This document shows, in pieces, positions 7,872-14,938 of a DNA stretch of 16,213 nucleotides. Location: positions 1-16,213 of the forward strand of contig CANMSW010000020.1 of assembly GCA_947500275.1 (NCBI GenBank), in the 5' to 3' direction. Below the pieces are notes generated by a model. The model had not been told where the DNA came from, did not search any database, and saw only the letters and a list, made by a program, of their open reading frames with translations. The DNA is from Bacteriovoracaceae bacterium (GTDB lineage: Bacteria; Bdellovibrionota; UBA1018). Numbering within the stretch: position 1 is the stretch's first letter; every line of letters starts with the position of its first letter. A program made the position numbers and the translations under genes.

Positions 7872-9065
7872 ATGATATCGTTAATCGCCCGAATTTTTCC
7901 TCACTCCGCTGCTCTCATCCTCTTGGCCTTCCTCCTTGTTCCTCGCGTGCATGCGGACCCGGGCGCGGAAGCGACGGCCATCCGTGCGATTCGTGAAAAG
8001 GTCGCTCGGATGGGGGATTTGAAGCCGTGGCAAAAGACTCTTCTAGAAAATGAAGTCATTCCCCTTCATCAAGCTTTCGTCCGCTCTTGGAATTCAAAGG
8101 GTGTCGAGGTTGATCAAGCCCTTCTGCAAGATTATTTGAATGACCGTTGCGAGAGTCGCGATTCGAAAGCCGAGAAGGGTTGCGATGCCTGGGTTGTGCT
8201 GCGATTTGAAAAAGGATGCACGCAGTGCATGCAGGCGGCCCCGGGAATTAAAAAGTCAATTGAAGCCCGATTGCTGCGCAGGGGATATGTTTCAATATCG
8301 CTCGCGCCGGAGTCCATCGGAATTCCAAATTCGGTCAGTGAGCTTGCAGGCCAAGATCGGGCTTGGACAAGGGAGCGCGACTTCGAACAGAGACTGATTG
8401 AAGGGGCCTCGAAAAATGGAATACGGGCCTTGGTTTCGGTCGCAATCCGACAGCTCCCGCCCGATTCCCCCGATGATCCGCACGCGGATGAGCTGCACTT
8501 TGGAATTCATACTTTTGTATCTTATCGAGGCGAGTCGAAGTTGAATGAGAACGTCAGTGCGCAGGATTACTTGCGGTTCTCAGAAAGTTTGGATTTTCAA
8601 GTTCGTGAGTCCGGGGAAGTCTTGGCTGATCGATTGCTCACGGAAGGCTTGAGTCGGTTAGCGACTCAAAAGCGCAAGTCGGCACGGACGGAGAAAGTCC
8701 CCGCGGGAATGCCGCTCTCCCGCCTGGAACTCGAGCTTGCTGGCATTCGAAGCTTTCAACACGCTTCAAGGGTACGGCTTCGATTGGAGTCTTTCGTTCA
8801 TGATTCTCCCGAGTTGACTCTGCGAGAGGTGCTTTATCGCCGGGGTGAAATCGCTTTCGAAGTTCAAGGAGTGCAGGATCCAGCTCTCTTTGCGGCCAAG
8901 CTTTCAACTCTCCCTTTAGGGGATAGTTCATTGGGTGAGGAATTGACTTACCCGTTCGAAGTCATTCAGGGTCCAACAGGAGAGCCGAAGATCCGAGGGC
9001 AACTGAGTGCTTCGGTTTCGCCTCGATCCAGAGGGGTAGAGCCCTCGGGGAAGGAAGGGGAATGA
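7872..9065 (+). CDS. Exported protein of unknown family, paired with the following lipoprotein gene
   Basis: I do not recognise a named family. Residues 1-28 form a clear signal peptide (hydrophobic core IARIFPHSAALILLAFLLV, cleavage likely after VHA). The mature part starts with a helical stretch (33-90), then has four cysteines at 93, 104, 116 and 119, the last two as GCTQCM; there is no CxxCH, so it is not a c-type cytochrome. Residues 105-250 read as an alpha/beta domain that ends in a helix (VLADRLLTEGLSRLAT). Residues 282-365 look like a second alpha/beta domain (LRLESF... ITL-like strand, EIAFEVQGVQDPALFAAKL). The tail is charged and disordered. The stop overlaps the next start as ATGA, so the two products are likely made together and may work together in the periplasm. 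The gene has no well-spaced Shine-Dalgarno; TACTAT at 7859-7864 ends seven bases before the ATG. Confidence 0.8.
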   Translation: MISLIARIFPHSAALILLAFLLVPRVHADPGAEATAIRAIREKVARMGDLKPWQKTLLENEVIPLHQAFVRSWNSKGVEVDQALLQDYLNDRCESRDSKAEKGCDAWVVLRFEKGCTQCMQAAPGIKKSIEARLLRRGYVSISLAPESIGIPNSVSELAGQDRAWTRERDFEQRLIEGASKNGIRALVSVAIRQLPPDSPDDPHADELHFGIHTFVSYRGESKLNENVSAQDYLRFSESLDFQVRESGEVLADRLLTEGLSRLATQKRKSARTEKVPAGMPLSRLELELAGIRSFQHASRVRLRLESFVHDSPELTLREVLYRRGEIAFEVQGVQDPALFAAKLSTLPLGDSSLGEELTYPFEVIQGPTGEPKIRGQLSASVSPRSRGVEPSGKEGE

Positions 9066-10054
9066 GGATGAGATTAAGCAATCAAGTGCGTTTTTTGGCC
9101 TCGTTCGGGTCTGTTGTATTCCTACTTGCGTCCTCGATGAGCTGTCAGCGTTCGCCCGGCTTTCGGCGAGATCAAGACTATGTTCAGGAGGCCGAAAGCT
9201 ACTACTCGCAGGGGAGCCGTAAAGAGAGTGTCTCTAAGCGTGTCGAGAAAATGGGCCAACCGAGGAAGCGTGTCCTCGTTCTCGACTTCTGGAATGATAC
9301 ACCCGTGAAGGTTGAGAATCTCGGTCGATTCGCCGCCGATGAACTTCGAAGGCAGCTCGATTCGAGTCAGCGCGTGATTCTCTCGGCTGAGTTGAGGCAA
9401 GACTTCAAAACTGAAGACTTTGTTTCGGGCGAAAAAGTGAATGTTGCGCAGTTGGTGCGGGAAGGTCGAAAACTGGGAGTATCCGTTGTGGTTATTGGAC
9501 GGGTCACCCGCGTGGTTTTTCGGCAGCGGGGCGATGAAGTGGGGCTACTTCGTCAGAAACAATCGTTGGCTGCGGTCGATATCGAGTTGAAGGTTTTTGA
9601 TATAGCGGCGGGCCGTGAACTTGCGGGTTTCACTCGTGCAGGTGAAGCGTCCAATAATTCGTTGGTGGCATTTGAGGGTGAGGCGCAGGAATCATCGGAG
9701 TTCCGGACCGAGATGACCGAGCTGGCGCTCCGAGACGCACTCAATCTAGCGACCGCGGATGTGCTTAAGTCAGTGGAAAAACTGACCTGGGAAGGGCGAA
9801 TTGCTCGGATCTCCACCGGTAAGGTCTATGTGAATGCTGGTCGGAAAGCGGGTTTAATTCCAGGGGATATTTTGAAAGTAATCACCCAAGGCGAAGACAT
9901 TCACGATCCTTCGACGGGGGCTTTTTTAGGGCGCGCGCAGGGGCAAGTGAAGGGCACCCTCGAAGTCCTCGACTTCATTGGGCCCGATGGCGCCGTAGCG
10001 CAGATTCATACGGGCGCGAATTTTCAAGAGGGCGATCTGGTACAGCTCTACTGA
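9062..10054 (+). CDS. Probable envelope lipoprotein with TolB-N/CsgG-like and FlgT-C-like domains
   Basis: Residues 1-27 are an export signal ending in ASSMSC, a loose lipobox with Cys28 as the possible lipidated residue. After a linker, residues about 70-240 resemble the TolB N-terminal/CsgG-type fold: KRVLVLDFWNDTP, then LGRFAADELRRQL, a LGVSVVVIGRVTRV strand, and AAVDIELKVFDIAAGRELA. Residues about 246-330 (GRIARISTGKVYVNAG, GLIPGDILKV, GTLEVLDFIGPDGAVAQ, EGDLVQLY) look like the small beta domain at the C-terminus of the flagellar H-ring protein FlgT. Proteins of this build sit in the periplasm at the outer membrane and help assemble or open envelope machines; no flagellar gene is nearby, so I do not call it FlgT. 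The start has AAGGAAGGGG just upstream and overlaps the preceding stop. ATG 9068 is an alternative start. Confidence 0.75.
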   Translation: MRMRLSNQVRFLASFGSVVFLLASSMSCQRSPGFRRDQDYVQEAESYYSQGSRKESVSKRVEKMGQPRKRVLVLDFWNDTPVKVENLGRFAADELRRQLDSSQRVILSAELRQDFKTEDFVSGEKVNVAQLVREGRKLGVSVVVIGRVTRVVFRQRGDEVGLLRQKQSLAAVDIELKVFDIAAGRELAGFTRAGEASNNSLVAFEGEAQESSEFRTEMTELALRDALNLATADVLKSVEKLTWEGRIARISTGKVYVNAGRKAGLIPGDILKVITQGEDIHDPSTGAFLGRAQGQVKGTLEVLDFIGPDGAVAQIHTGANFQEGDLVQLY

Positions 10055-10118
10055 GTGAGAGCGAAACGCTAGGCGTCGGGCTTGAGGAAATGGGCTGGGG
10101 CAGAGGGGACTTTGGACG

Positions 10119-10862
10119 ATGTTTGGGCAACTTTACAATCAGCCACTTCCGCTAGCGCTCCTGATCATTCTTGCGTTTCAGTTGGCTCGTTATTTCTTAG
10201 TAGCCGGTAGCGCTTTCTTAGTCTTTTGGGTGGCCTTTCGGAACGCATTCGCAGCGAAAAAGATCGATCCCAATCCGATCAAGAGGGCCGACATCTTCCG
10301 AGAAATTCGCTGGTCCCTGCTGACAATGCTCATTTTTTTGATTCCCGGTGCTTTGGTGCTTCACTTGCGCCGGGAAGGACTTTCGCAACTGTATACCGAC
10401 TTTGATTCTCACGGGGGTTGGAGTTGGTTTTTATTGAGTCTGGGTTTGATGTTTGTGGTGCATGATCTGTACTTTTACTTGATCCACCGCATGATGCATC
10501 ATCCGTGGTTTTATCGTCACTTCCACGACGTTCATCACCGTTCGCTGAATCCAACGCCCTGGGCGGCCTTTTCCTTCCACCCGCTTGAAGCGCTTTTGGA
10601 AAGTGGTGTCATTTACCTCTTCATTTTTCTGATCCCGCTCCACGTCGCTGCCCTATTCATTTTCCAACTGTTGTCGCTCGTCATGAATGTTTATGGGCAT
10701 TTGGGATATGATCTGGCGCCGTCCGCTTGGGCGAGTAACCCGGTGTTGAAGTACTGGAATACCACTCGGAACCACCATTGGCATCATCAGCGGTTCAATG
10801 GGAATTACGGACTTTACACGACGATTTGGGACCGGGTTTTGGGGACTTACCACGCCCGGTGA
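10119..10862 (+). CDS. Sterol desaturase/fatty acid hydroxylase superfamily membrane protein
   Basis: Integral membrane di-iron enzyme of 247 residues. Hydrophobic segments lie at about 10-40, 65-82, 103-120 and 160-192. The histidine clusters that bind the two irons are all there: HDLYFYLIHRMMHH (His115, 123, 127, 128), HFHDVHH (134-140), His154 in FSFHPLE, His193, and HHWHH (219-223) followed by NYGLYTTIWDRVLGT, the usual ending of this family. The reaction would be O2-dependent hydroxylation or desaturation of a lipid; the exact substrate (sterol, carotenoid, fatty acid or ether lipid) cannot be read from the sequence. A purine-rich site (AGAGGGG) lies about ten bases before the ATG. It sits 64 bp after the lipoprotein gene and 45 bp before an SRPBCC-type gene. 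Confidence 0.93.
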   Translation: MFGQLYNQPLPLALLIILAFQLARYFLVAGSAFLVFWVAFRNAFAAKKIDPNPIKRADIFREIRWSLLTMLIFLIPGALVLHLRREGLSQLYTDFDSHGGWSWFLLSLGLMFVVHDLYFYLIHRMMHHPWFYRHFHDVHHRSLNPTPWAAFSFHPLEALLESGVIYLFIFLIPLHVAALFIFQLLSLVMNVYGHLGYDLAPSAWASNPVLKYWNTTRNHHWHHQRFNGNYGLYTTIWDRVLGTYHAR

Positions 10863-10870
10863 CTTGCCCC

Positions 10871-10899
10871 TTTTCAAGGGTTCGTGCTGCACCTAGACT
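10871..10899 (+). promoter_or_regulatory. Candidate sigma70-type promoter for the SRPBCC-like gene
   Basis: TTTTCA (10871-10876, 4 of 6 to TTGACA), 17 bases, TAGACT (10894-10899, 4 of 6 to TATAAT). A transcript from it would start at or next to ATG 10908. The short inverted repeat CCCTT-TTC-AAGGG overlaps the -35 box. The match is modest. Confidence 0.3.
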
Positions 10900-10907
10900 A
10901 GGCTCCT

Positions 10908-11444
10908 ATGCTCAAACTGAAAACTTCAGACATTGTTCAGGCTCCGGTGGACCGGGTTTTTGCTGCGGCCCGCGATGAGCTGCCTCAGTTGGTTCCGTAT
11001 CTTCCTAACATCGGAAAAATTGAGGTTCGGGAGCGGACCGAGACGGGCAGCTCCAAAGTTCGGATCGTGAATCGCTGGCATGCCAAAGCGGAGATCCCAG
11101 CTGCGGCTGCAAAGTTTGTTTCCCAAGACCTCTTGTCCTGGGAGGACACGGCCGAGTGGGATTCTTCAGCTATGACTGTGACTTACGAGCTGAAGTCGTT
11201 TGTCTCGGCGGAGATTTTTAGAGCCCGGGGTACGAACCGCTTTAAGGCAGAGGGTGAGGGGAAGACTCGCCTCGAGGTGGATGTGGAAGTGGACTTAAAG
11301 CCTGAGAAAGTGCCCGGAGTTCCGCGGCTTTTGGCCTCGATGGTGAAGCCGGTGGTGGAAGAATTGATTAAAAAGATCCTCACCCCGAATCTGACGAGTT
11401 TAGCGACGGGGTTGAACGGATATTTTCAGAGTCAGAAGGGTTGA
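10908..11444 (+). CDS. SRPBCC/START-like ligand-binding fold protein
   Basis: A cytoplasmic protein of 178 residues with the outline of the SRPBCC (START/Bet v1-like) fold: an opening strand with APVDRVFAAARD, a short helix and LPQLVPYLPNIGKIEV, long antiparallel strands (SSKVRIVNRWHAKAEIP, AMTVTYELKS, RFKAEGEGKTRLEVDVEVDL), and a long C-terminal helix (LLASMVKPVVEELIKKILTPNL). Such proteins bind lipids or other hydrophobic ligands; some are cyclases. No catalytic residue can be named. It stands 45 bp after a membrane lipid-modifying enzyme in the same direction, so a role in lipid handling is a fair inference. There is no clear Shine-Dalgarno before the ATG. Its stop codon overlaps the -35 box of the following tRNA gene. 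Confidence 0.75.
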   Translation: MLKLKTSDIVQAPVDRVFAAARDELPQLVPYLPNIGKIEVRERTETGSSKVRIVNRWHAKAEIPAAAAKFVSQDLLSWEDTAEWDSSAMTVTYELKSFVSAEIFRARGTNRFKAEGEGKTRLEVDVEVDLKPEKVPGVPRLLASMVKPVVEELIKKILTPNLTSLATGLNGYFQSQKG

Positions 11445-11469
11445 CGATCGCGTGAGCCACGGCTATACC
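11441..11469 (+). promoter_or_regulatory. Promoter of the tRNA-Val gene
   Basis: TTGACG (11441-11446), exactly 17 bases, then TATACC (11464-11469): a good sigma70-type pair. Transcription would start near 11476, eight bases before the tRNA. The bases after the -10 box are GC-rich (CGACGG), as in stable RNA promoters under stringent control. The -35 box shares bases with the stop codon of the preceding gene. Confidence 0.65.
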
Positions 11470-11483
11470 CGACGGACTTCCAT

Positions 11484-11558
11484 TGGCGCGTAGCTCAGCG
11501 GCAGAGCACCACCTTGACACGGTGGGGGTCGTAGGTTCAATCCCTATCGCGCCAACCA
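11484..11558 (+). tRNA. tRNA-Val (anticodon GAC)
   Basis: Full cloverleaf: acceptor TGGCGCG/CGCGCCA, T8-A9, D stem GCTC/GAGC, anticodon stem CCACC/GGTGG with loop TTGACAC (anticodon GAC, reading GTC and GTT), variable GGGTC, T arm GTAGG-TTCAATC-CCTAT (one G-T pair), discriminator A and an encoded CCA at 11556-11558. The segment from the D stem to the variable loop is nearly the same as in E. coli tRNA-Val(GAC). The first pair is U1-A72, not the more common G1-C72. Total 75 bases. It has its own promoter and terminator. Confidence 0.97.
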
Positions 11559-11567
11559 TTAATGAAC

Positions 11568-11601
11568 AAAAGCCTCGAATGCATCTGCATCCGAGGCTTT
11601 T
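11568..11601. terminator. Bidirectional rho-independent terminator
   Basis: Perfect 10-bp inverted repeat AAAAGCCTCG/CGAGGCTTTT, extended after one A-C mismatch by ATGC/GCAT around an ATCT loop. The A run on the left and T run on the right let it act in both directions: on the tRNA transcript and on the DUF3857 gene that converges on it from the right (stop at 11693). Confidence 0.88.
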
Positions 11602-11692
11602 GTGTTTTCGGTAATCCAAGTCGGCTCATTCAACCGGTCTCAGAGCTCATACCATTCGCGATTCAGCATCTCCTGCTGAGACCAAGTTCCGC

Positions 11693-13603
11693 TTATTTCT
11701 GCGGCTGATAAACAAGAGCCACCCGGTCGAAGCAATCTCGAACCTGGGCTTGGAACGCTTTCCATTTCTGGGTGTCGTACTCGCTTCTGCTGACAAACTT
11801 TCGCTTAAGCCTGATTGAAGTTTCGATCTCTATCGTGTGATCTTTTTCGTGAGCTCCCACTTCCCGAGTGATATCTGCCCAGGACGATTCAATCTTACAA
11901 GAGAGCGGCTGTGTTCCGATTAAGTTGGCTTTTTTGAGGGTGTGTTTTCGAAGGACGTGGACTGGAGATCCCAGCCAAAGATCCGACTCTCGGTTCTCAG
12001 TCCGCATCATCAAGGTCGTAATTAATGCACCATAACGAAGGAAGAGAGCAGGGCCGGCGGAGGTCCTCAAATCTTCACCCCGTTCTGTGAAGTCGACATC
12101 AAACTTCATGTCCCGAACGATTCGTTCTTCCAAGCCGGGCGCAGAGGCTTTCCATTTCAGGAGTCGATTCTCGCTCGCGAGGAGGGTGATGAGTTGATAC
12201 TCGATGCTTTGTTTTGATTTGTTGAGTCCGTCCCCTGCCCATCTTAGGGCTGAGCGGCCTTGAAGGATGAGGGAACCCCTGGTTCGCAGTGTCCCATCTT
12301 GAAGAGGTTCTGTGATGAGGCTGATTTCTTGGGTTGAACTCTCAGGCACCTCATCTGGAGTATTCAGGAGGGTGGCCTCAGGAGGCTTTTTTTGGCCGTT
12401 GACGACGAGAGCCGGTCGCCCAAGAATGTCCTCGAATGTACCTTGGGCGAAGCTGACGGTGTTCGTCGGGTCGATCCAGTAGGTTTTTCCGTTTTTTATC
12501 GCCCAGACGATCGCATGGTTGAAATCATTTCCAGAGGGAATCTGGCCCGGTCGAAGGACCGGTTTCATGCCTCTCTGAATGAAGACGGGAAGAGCCTCGA
12601 ATCCGAGCCTTCTTAGGATGGCGATGGTCGATGCAGAGAAGTCCTTACAATCTCCGAACCCGGTGTTCGCGATGACCGCGAGAGAGCGTGGGACATGACC
12701 GCCGTGAATGGGGCGCCAATCAGCCCAATAACGGATTTTCTGCGAGAGGCGAGAAGTGACGGCGTTCAATTGTTCGACGTCGTTTGATTCATGTTTTGCC
12801 TGCTTCACGATGGATTCGTAGAGCGGAGGGAGAGTGGCACTCAACACCGACTCCCATTTTGGTGCGAGTGTCTGGATGAGCGAATTCCAGTCTTTTGACG
12901 AGGCGATTGTGACTCGAGGCGGACGGGTCCCATCGATATAGATCTCGTCTTCGTCTTCGATTTTGAAATGGACCGGCTTCTTGAGACGCACGTCGATGGT
13001 GAAGCGTGCCCCTTCCTTTCTATTCGTTACGGTTAGAAAGTCTTCGAGATCAAACTCCTCCACATAAAGAGGAAAAGGCGCAGTGATTTTCGCATGACCT
13101 TTCTTATCCCAGCTCCAAAGTCCTGCGAGAAAAGACGTAGAGTAGAATCCCTCAAAAGGGATCTCTTTCACTTCTCTCACGGTTCTCAGATGGAGTACGG
13201 CACCCGGTTCGACATCAGGAAATGCGACGGCGATTTGATTGAGCTGATCAAAACCGTCACGAGCGGAGGCGAGAGGTTTGTCCTGGATGTCTTGCGTTTC
13301 AACCCTCTTCTTCTTTCCCTGAATTTCAGTCCATGCCTCGAGGACCTGAAGCGATGAGGCGCGCGAATTATAGGTAAGTCGCTGGACCCCCTGTCCGCGG
13401 CGTCCCTCTTCATTGAGGATTCGGATGCGACTGAGTTGTTCTTCTCGATAGGTAAAGTCGGGCGCGATCTCGATCTCGATCTGCTCGTCTTCCGTGGCGT
13501 AGGATGCGTCCTCAGGTTTGGCCCAGCGTCCTTGTGCCTCGATCGAATGGACGAGGACTAAAACAGAGACTGCTACGAACGACTTTTCCCAGAGTTGTCT
13601 CAT
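11693..13603 (-). CDS. Exported DUF3857/transglutaminase-like domain protein
   Basis: From ATG 13603 the protein has 636 residues. Residues 1-24 (MRQLWEKSFVAVSVLVLVHS then IEA) form a signal peptide. The N-terminal part (about 30-260) matches the all-beta DUF3857 type (EIEIAPDFTYREEQ, AVAFPDVEPGAVLHLR). A transglutaminase-like domain follows with the Cys-His-Asp triad: Cys319 in GFGDCKDFS, His363 in FNHAIVWA and Asp378 in TYWIDPT. The C-terminal third is beta-rich, as usual in this family. It acts in the periplasm or at the outer membrane; the substrate of the family is unknown and it need not be a crosslinking enzyme. The frame is open to ATG 13639, but that start would overlap greB and place charged residues before the signal peptide; the 13603 start has AAGGG nine bases upstream. 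It ends before a two-way terminator. Confidence 0.88.
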   Translation of the reverse strand: MRQLWEKSFVAVSVLVLVHSIEAQGRWAKPEDASYATEDEQIEIEIAPDFTYREEQLSRIRILNEEGRRGQGVQRLTYNSRASSLQVLEAWTEIQGKKKRVETQDIQDKPLASARDGFDQLNQIAVAFPDVEPGAVLHLRTVREVKEIPFEGFYSTSFLAGLWSWDKKGHAKITAPFPLYVEEFDLEDFLTVTNRKEGARFTIDVRLKKPVHFKIEDEDEIYIDGTRPPRVTIASSKDWNSLIQTLAPKWESVLSATLPPLYESIVKQAKHESNDVEQLNAVTSRLSQKIRYWADWRPIHGGHVPRSLAVIANTGFGDCKDFSASTIAILRRLGFEALPVFIQRGMKPVLRPGQIPSGNDFNHAIVWAIKNGKTYWIDPTNTVSFAQGTFEDILGRPALVVNGQKKPPEATLLNTPDEVPESSTQEISLITEPLQDGTLRTRGSLILQGRSALRWAGDGLNKSKQSIEYQLITLLASENRLLKWKASAPGLEERIVRDMKFDVDFTERGEDLRTSAGPALFLRYGALITTLMMRTENRESDLWLGSPVHVLRKHTLKKANLIGTQPLSCKIESSWADITREVGAHEKDHTIEIETSIRLKRKFVSRSEYDTQKWKAFQAQVRDCFDRVALVYQPQK

Positions 13604-13623
13604 CTTCTTTTTCCCTTCATGAT
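13595..13623 (+). promoter_or_regulatory. Candidate greB promoter inside the divergent gene's start
   Basis: TTGTCT (13595-13600), 17 bases, CATGAT (13618-13623), each 4 of 6 to consensus. Eight bases separate the -10 box from the greB ATG, so the mRNA would be nearly leaderless, which fits the pyrimidine-rich stretch without a ribosome binding site. It overlaps the start codon of the minus-strand gene. Confidence 0.4.
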
Positions 13624-13631
13624 GGTCTTCC

Positions 13632-14195
13632 ATGAGCAAAGCCTTTACGCGTGAAACTGATGCTGATTCTTCTGACTCCGCCGACGGCGAAAATGACGGA
13701 CCTTCGCTACCGGTCGGATTTAAGAATTACATGACACCCGGGGGGGCACGCAAACTTCGTGACGAACTCAAGCGCCTCTTGGGCACAGATCGTCCGGAAG
13801 TGGTGCGCACTGTGTCTTGGGCCGCATCCAACGGGGATCGATCCGAGAATGGAGATTATATCTATGGGAAGCGAAGGCTTCGTGAGATTGATCGTCGCAT
13901 TCGGTTTTTGCAGAAACGCCTGGATGGCGCGGTAGTCGTGGACCCGGCGCATCAGCAGGGCGCGAAGGTTCTTTTCGGAGCGTCAGTCGAGGTTCGGGAT
14001 GAGGAAGATCGGATTCGTCGTTACGCGATCGTCGGCATTGATGAAACGGATGTTGCACGGGGTCGGGTGAGTTGGATTTCTCCGATTGCCAAGGCACTTC
14101 TGAATCACGAGGAAGGTGAGTCCATTCTTTTTCGTTCCCCAAAGGGGGAAGAAGAGCTCGAAATCTTGCGAGTGGAGTTCTGCCCTTTAGACTGA
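13632..14195 (+). CDS. greB: Transcription elongation factor GreB
   Basis: GreB binds in the RNA polymerase secondary channel and stimulates cleavage of backtracked RNA. Residues about 34-110 are the coiled-coil domain with the family signature RPEVVRTVSWAASNGDRSEN and GDYIYGKRRLREIDRRIRFLQKRL; the acidic tip residues Asp and Glu that act at the polymerase active site are in NGDRSENGDY. Residues 111-187 form the FKBP-like domain (VLFGASVEV, YAIVGIDETD, ISPIAKALLNHEEGE). The W-A-A-S-N-G-D pattern is GreB, not GreA. The N-terminus MSKAFTRE plus an acidic Ser/Asp/Glu-rich linker is a known form in several proteobacterial groups and supports this start despite the missing Shine-Dalgarno. It is 28 bp from the divergent gene and ends one base before the convergent hydroxylase gene. 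Confidence 0.96.
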   Translation: MSKAFTRETDADSSDSADGENDGPSLPVGFKNYMTPGGARKLRDELKRLLGTDRPEVVRTVSWAASNGDRSENGDYIYGKRRLREIDRRIRFLQKRLDGAVVVDPAHQQGAKVLFGASVEVRDEEDRIRRYAIVGIDETDVARGRVSWISPIAKALLNHEEGESILFRSPKGEEELEILRVEFCPLD

Positions 14196-14196
14196 A

Positions 14197-14862
14197 CTAC
14201 CTGCGGAACCATGCAGCAACACTGTAACGGATGCGGTTGGTCGGAAGAACTTCGTGTGGAATTCGATCTGATAGGAAAAGTGCCATGCTTCCGCCCAGGG
14301 GCTGAATTTCAATCGGCTCGCACTCGGACCCTTCCAGCCCCTCCGGCCAGACTCGAAGAGCGCCGCCATCAACTGCCTTCCAGTCGGGTGGATTCAAATA
14401 TAAAACGGCGGATAAAATACGTGCATCATCTTCGCGAAACCGATCGATATGCTTCCTGTAAAATCCACCGACTGGATAGATCGCCCAATGGGCTTCAAAG
14501 TCCTTCAGTCCTAAGAAGAGGGACCGATTCAAGTGCTCGCGAATCTGGTTCCACCTTTCAAAAACAAGCGCCTGAGCCTCGGTTTCGGGTGTTTCTTTCC
14601 ACCAAAGGGTGGAGTCGTTTCGTTGACTAAGATCTTGAATCCGCTCGCGGCCGCGTCCCACTTTGGCGGGAATTAATTTCTCCTCCCGATGAAGGGCTTG
14701 CGCTTCCGCTCGGAGGGAGGCGGTTTCTGCAGGACTGAAAAGATCACGGAGTTGTGTGAATCCTTTTTCCGTGAGGTCCTGCGTCGCTTGTTCAAGAGCG
14801 TGTTGTAGCCCGGGGTCAAGGTTATGACGCTTTTGGTCTGTCGGAAGGCCTGGAGGCAGCAT
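14197..14862 (-). CDS. PHD/EGLN-like 2-oxoglutarate- and Fe(II)-dependent prolyl hydroxylase
   Basis: 221 residues. The C-terminal half is the double-stranded beta-helix domain: iron ligands His138 and Asp140 in FYRKHIDRF and His203 in DRIPHEVLP, with Arg212 in RIRYSVAAWF for 2-oxoglutarate. ILSAVLYLNPPDW and DGGALRVWPEG are the strands typical of the PHD2/EGLN and bacterial PPHD group, not of the PiuC/YbiX group. The N-terminal half is helical with FTQLRDLFSP and IPAKVGRG, also as in PPHD. In Pseudomonas putida the related PPHD hydroxylates a proline of elongation factor Tu; the same substrate here is an inference from the family. It is convergent with greB (1 bp between stops) and divergent from the receiver/cold-shock gene (76 bp). 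Activity would depend on oxygen and iron supply. Confidence 0.88.
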   Translation of the reverse strand: MLPPGLPTDQKRHNLDPGLQHALEQATQDLTEKGFTQLRDLFSPAETASLRAEAQALHREEKLIPAKVGRGRERIQDLSQRNDSTLWWKETPETEAQALVFERWNQIREHLNRSLFLGLKDFEAHWAIYPVGGFYRKHIDRFREDDARILSAVLYLNPPDWKAVDGGALRVWPEGLEGSECEPIEIQPLGGSMALFLSDRIPHEVLPTNRIRYSVAAWFRR

Positions 14863-14938
14863 GCTTTCATGGATACTTCACATCCCTCGCTGACGGGAAG
14901 CGCGAACCTAGAGGTGGAAGAGGTGAGAGGGCGATGAG

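Noticed and set aside
7963..8230. Cysteine cluster of the 397-residue protein as a heme or thioredoxin site
   Set aside because: GCTQCM lacks the His of CxxCH, and the surrounding sequence does not match a thioredoxin active-site strand-helix.
10868..10880. CCCTT-TTC-AAGGG hairpin as terminator of the sterol desaturase gene
   Set aside because: The stem is only 5 bp with a 3-base loop and has no T run after it.
11484..11601. tRNA-Val gene as an integration site of a mobile element
   Set aside because: No integrase, phage gene or direct repeat of the tRNA 3' end was seen; the tRNA is followed at once by its terminator and an ordinary chromosomal gene.
13604..13639. ATG 13639 as start of the DUF3857 protein
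   Set aside because: It would overlap greB and put 12 mostly charged residues ahead of an otherwise normal signal peptide; ATG 13603 is better placed.
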